DNA from: Rhodobacterales bacterium UBA3089
Lineage (GTDB): Bacteria > Pseudomonadota > Alphaproteobacteria > Rhodobacterales > Rhodobacteraceae
Length of the DNA stretch: 6,253 bases
Direction of reading: 5' to 3'
Assembly: GCA_002367255.1 (NCBI GenBank)
Contig: DFBD01000010.1
Span: 16,387-22,639 of the forward strand
Below are positions 5,331 through 6,253 of the stretch, piece after piece. Under the pieces are notes generated by a model. It saw nothing but the letters and a program-made list of their open reading frames with translations, ran no database searches and was not told the origin of the DNA. The position numbers and the translations under genes were made by a program. Each line of letters begins with the position of its first letter. Positions within the stretch are counted from its first letter, which is position 1.

Positions 5331-6172
5331 CAGGCGTTCCGGACCGTTTGTTTTTGGGTTCCCAAACCCTCGACCTCCAGCTCCATCACGTCGCCAGGCT
5401 GCAGGAAGCGTTGGGGTTTGCAGCCCATGCCGACGCCCTCGGGTGTACCGGTGGCGATGATGTCGCCGGGGCGTAGCTCCATGAATTGGGACATATGAGA
5501 TATGATTTCAGCGACGCAGAACACCATATCGCTGGTCGACGAATCTTGCATCACATCGCCGTTCAGTCGCAGTGACAGCGACAGGTTCTGTGGGTCAGAA
5601 ATTTCATCCGCCGTCACCAGATACGGACCAATGGGGCCAAAGCTGGGGGCGGATTTACCCTTGATCCACTGCCCGCCGCGTTCAATCTGAAAGGCGCGCT
5701 CGGACACGTCATTAATGGTGCAATACCCCGCCACATAGGACAGCGCGCTCTTTTCGGACACGTTGAAGGCCGTTTTGCCGATGACCACGCCCAGTTCCAC
5801 TTCCCAGTCGGTTTTGGTGGCGTTGCGCGGGATCAGTACCGGATCAAACGGGCCGGAAAGCGCACTGGTGGCTTTGGAAAACAGGATGGGCTCCTTTGGA
5901 ATATCCATGCCAGACTCGGCTGCGTGCTTGGCGTAATTCAGGCCGATGCAGTAGAAATTCGGGACCTCCGCCAAGCAAGAACCGATCCGTGGGTTGCCCT
6001 CAACCAGCGGCAACGCTTCGGGGTTTAATGCTTTAAGGCGGTCTATTTCGCTCAACGAGACGTTATTCCCCGCGATATCGGTTGTCGCCATCGACAGATC
6101 GCGGATATTGCCATCCACATCCAGACATCCGGGTTTTTCCTGACCTTTTGGTCCGTAACGTAGCAGTTTCAT
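5330..6172 (-). CDS. Fumarylacetoacetate hydrolase (FAH) family protein
   Basis: The 280-residue cytoplasmic enzyme belongs to the FAH family, whose members cleave C-C bonds in beta-diketo acids or act as related hydrolases and decarboxylases with Mg2+. Marks seen are the N-terminal MKLLRYGPKGQEKPG, IGLNYAKHAAE (76-86), KATSALSGPFDPV (100-112), the metal-binding DWEVELGVVIG (E124, E126), NDVSERAFQ with ligand D155, KGKS with K171, and GDIIATGTPEGVG (236-248). Close relatives are often labelled ureidoglycolate lyase or 2,4-didehydro-3-deoxy-L-rhamnonate (or L-fuconate) hydrolase; the latter fits a neighbour acting on sugar-derived acids. The ureidoglycolate label is less convincing here because no purine-degradation gene is visible. 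The ATG at 6172 has AGGA 7 bases upstream. It is the first visible gene of the pair, with the isomerase ATG 25 bases after its stop codon. Family is very sure, substrate open. Confidence 0.93.
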   Translation of the reverse strand: MKLLRYGPKGQEKPGCLDVDGNIRDLSMATTDIAGNNVSLSEIDRLKALNPEALPLVEGNPRIGSCLAEVPNFYCIGLNYAKHAAESGMDIPKEPILFSKATSALSGPFDPVLIPRNATKTDWEVELGVVIGKTAFNVSEKSALSYVAGYCTINDVSERAFQIERGGQWIKGKSAPSFGPIGPYLVTADEISDPQNLSLSLRLNGDVMQDSSTSDMVFCVAEIISHMSQFMELRPGDIIATGTPEGVGMGCKPQRFLQPGDVMELEVEGLGTQKQTVRNA

Positions 6173-6253
6173 GGCTGTATCCTCTCAACTTGTTTAGCCA
6201 AGACTCGTCTAATACAGGGCAGCACGCAACAGATAATTGCGGGAAATACAGGC
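6173..6253 (-). other. Leader of the FAH-family gene
   Basis: These 81 bases hold the hydrolase ribosome site (GAGAGGAT, with AGGA 7 bases before the ATG). TATTAG occurs about 40 bases upstream of the gene on the minus strand but lacks a recognisable -35 at proper distance, so I do not call a promoter. CTTG and CAAG flank a six-base GCTAAA (6202-6189), too short to claim as an operator. The octamer CCTGTATT occurs twice on the minus strand here, with no clear meaning. Confidence 0.4.

Overview
The window looks like chromosomal DNA of an alphaproteobacterium, most likely a Roseobacter-type member of the Rhodobacterales. This rests on the moderate GC of the genes, on the protein families (a PF11316-type putative rhamnosyltransferase, an FAH-family hydrolase beginning MKLLRYGPKGQEKPG, a Hyi-type isomerase) and on tight gene packing. 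The lineage is inferred from family resemblance; no rRNA or other marker gene is present.

Layout. Positions 2-70 (+) are the last 22 codons of an unidentified gene. Its stop directly abuts the stop of a convergent minus-strand group that reads, in transcription order, small ArsR-type winged-helix regulator (3079-2768), CPA1/NhaP-type cation:proton antiporter with a C-terminal nucleotide-binding domain (2731-944), and putative rhamnosyltransferase (943-71). The last two join as TAAATG with no gap. Upstream of the regulator lies the only sizeable non-coding stretch (3080-3544, 465 bp). Next comes moaA (3545-4558, +), the first enzyme of molybdenum cofactor synthesis. It converges on a minus-strand pair, an FAH-family hydrolase (6172-5330) followed by a hydroxypyruvate-isomerase-family protein (5304-4555). 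The stop codons of moaA and the isomerase overlap in the palindrome TTAA. The last 81 bases are the leader of the hydrolase gene.

How the parts may work together. The regulator, antiporter and glycosyltransferase probably form one operon, pairing ion/pH homeostasis with a surface-glycan enzyme. Their shared leader holds the most unusual feature of the window: two exact 25-bp direct repeats (3098-3122 and 3200-3224), each containing the 16-bp perfect palindrome ATTAAACCGGTTTAAT. Between them is a long imperfect dyad (3154-3202). A near copy of the palindrome core sits inside the first codons of the regulator gene. This looks like a multi-operator control region, probably autoregulatory. However, AAACCGGTTT is also a familiar LacI-family half-site arrangement, so a regulator encoded elsewhere is a real alternative. 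The hydrolase and isomerase probably act on sugar-acid or keto-acid intermediates in a small catabolic operon. Apart from the regulator leader, the window is ordinary chromosome: I see no mobile element, CRISPR array, phage gene, tRNA or rRNA.
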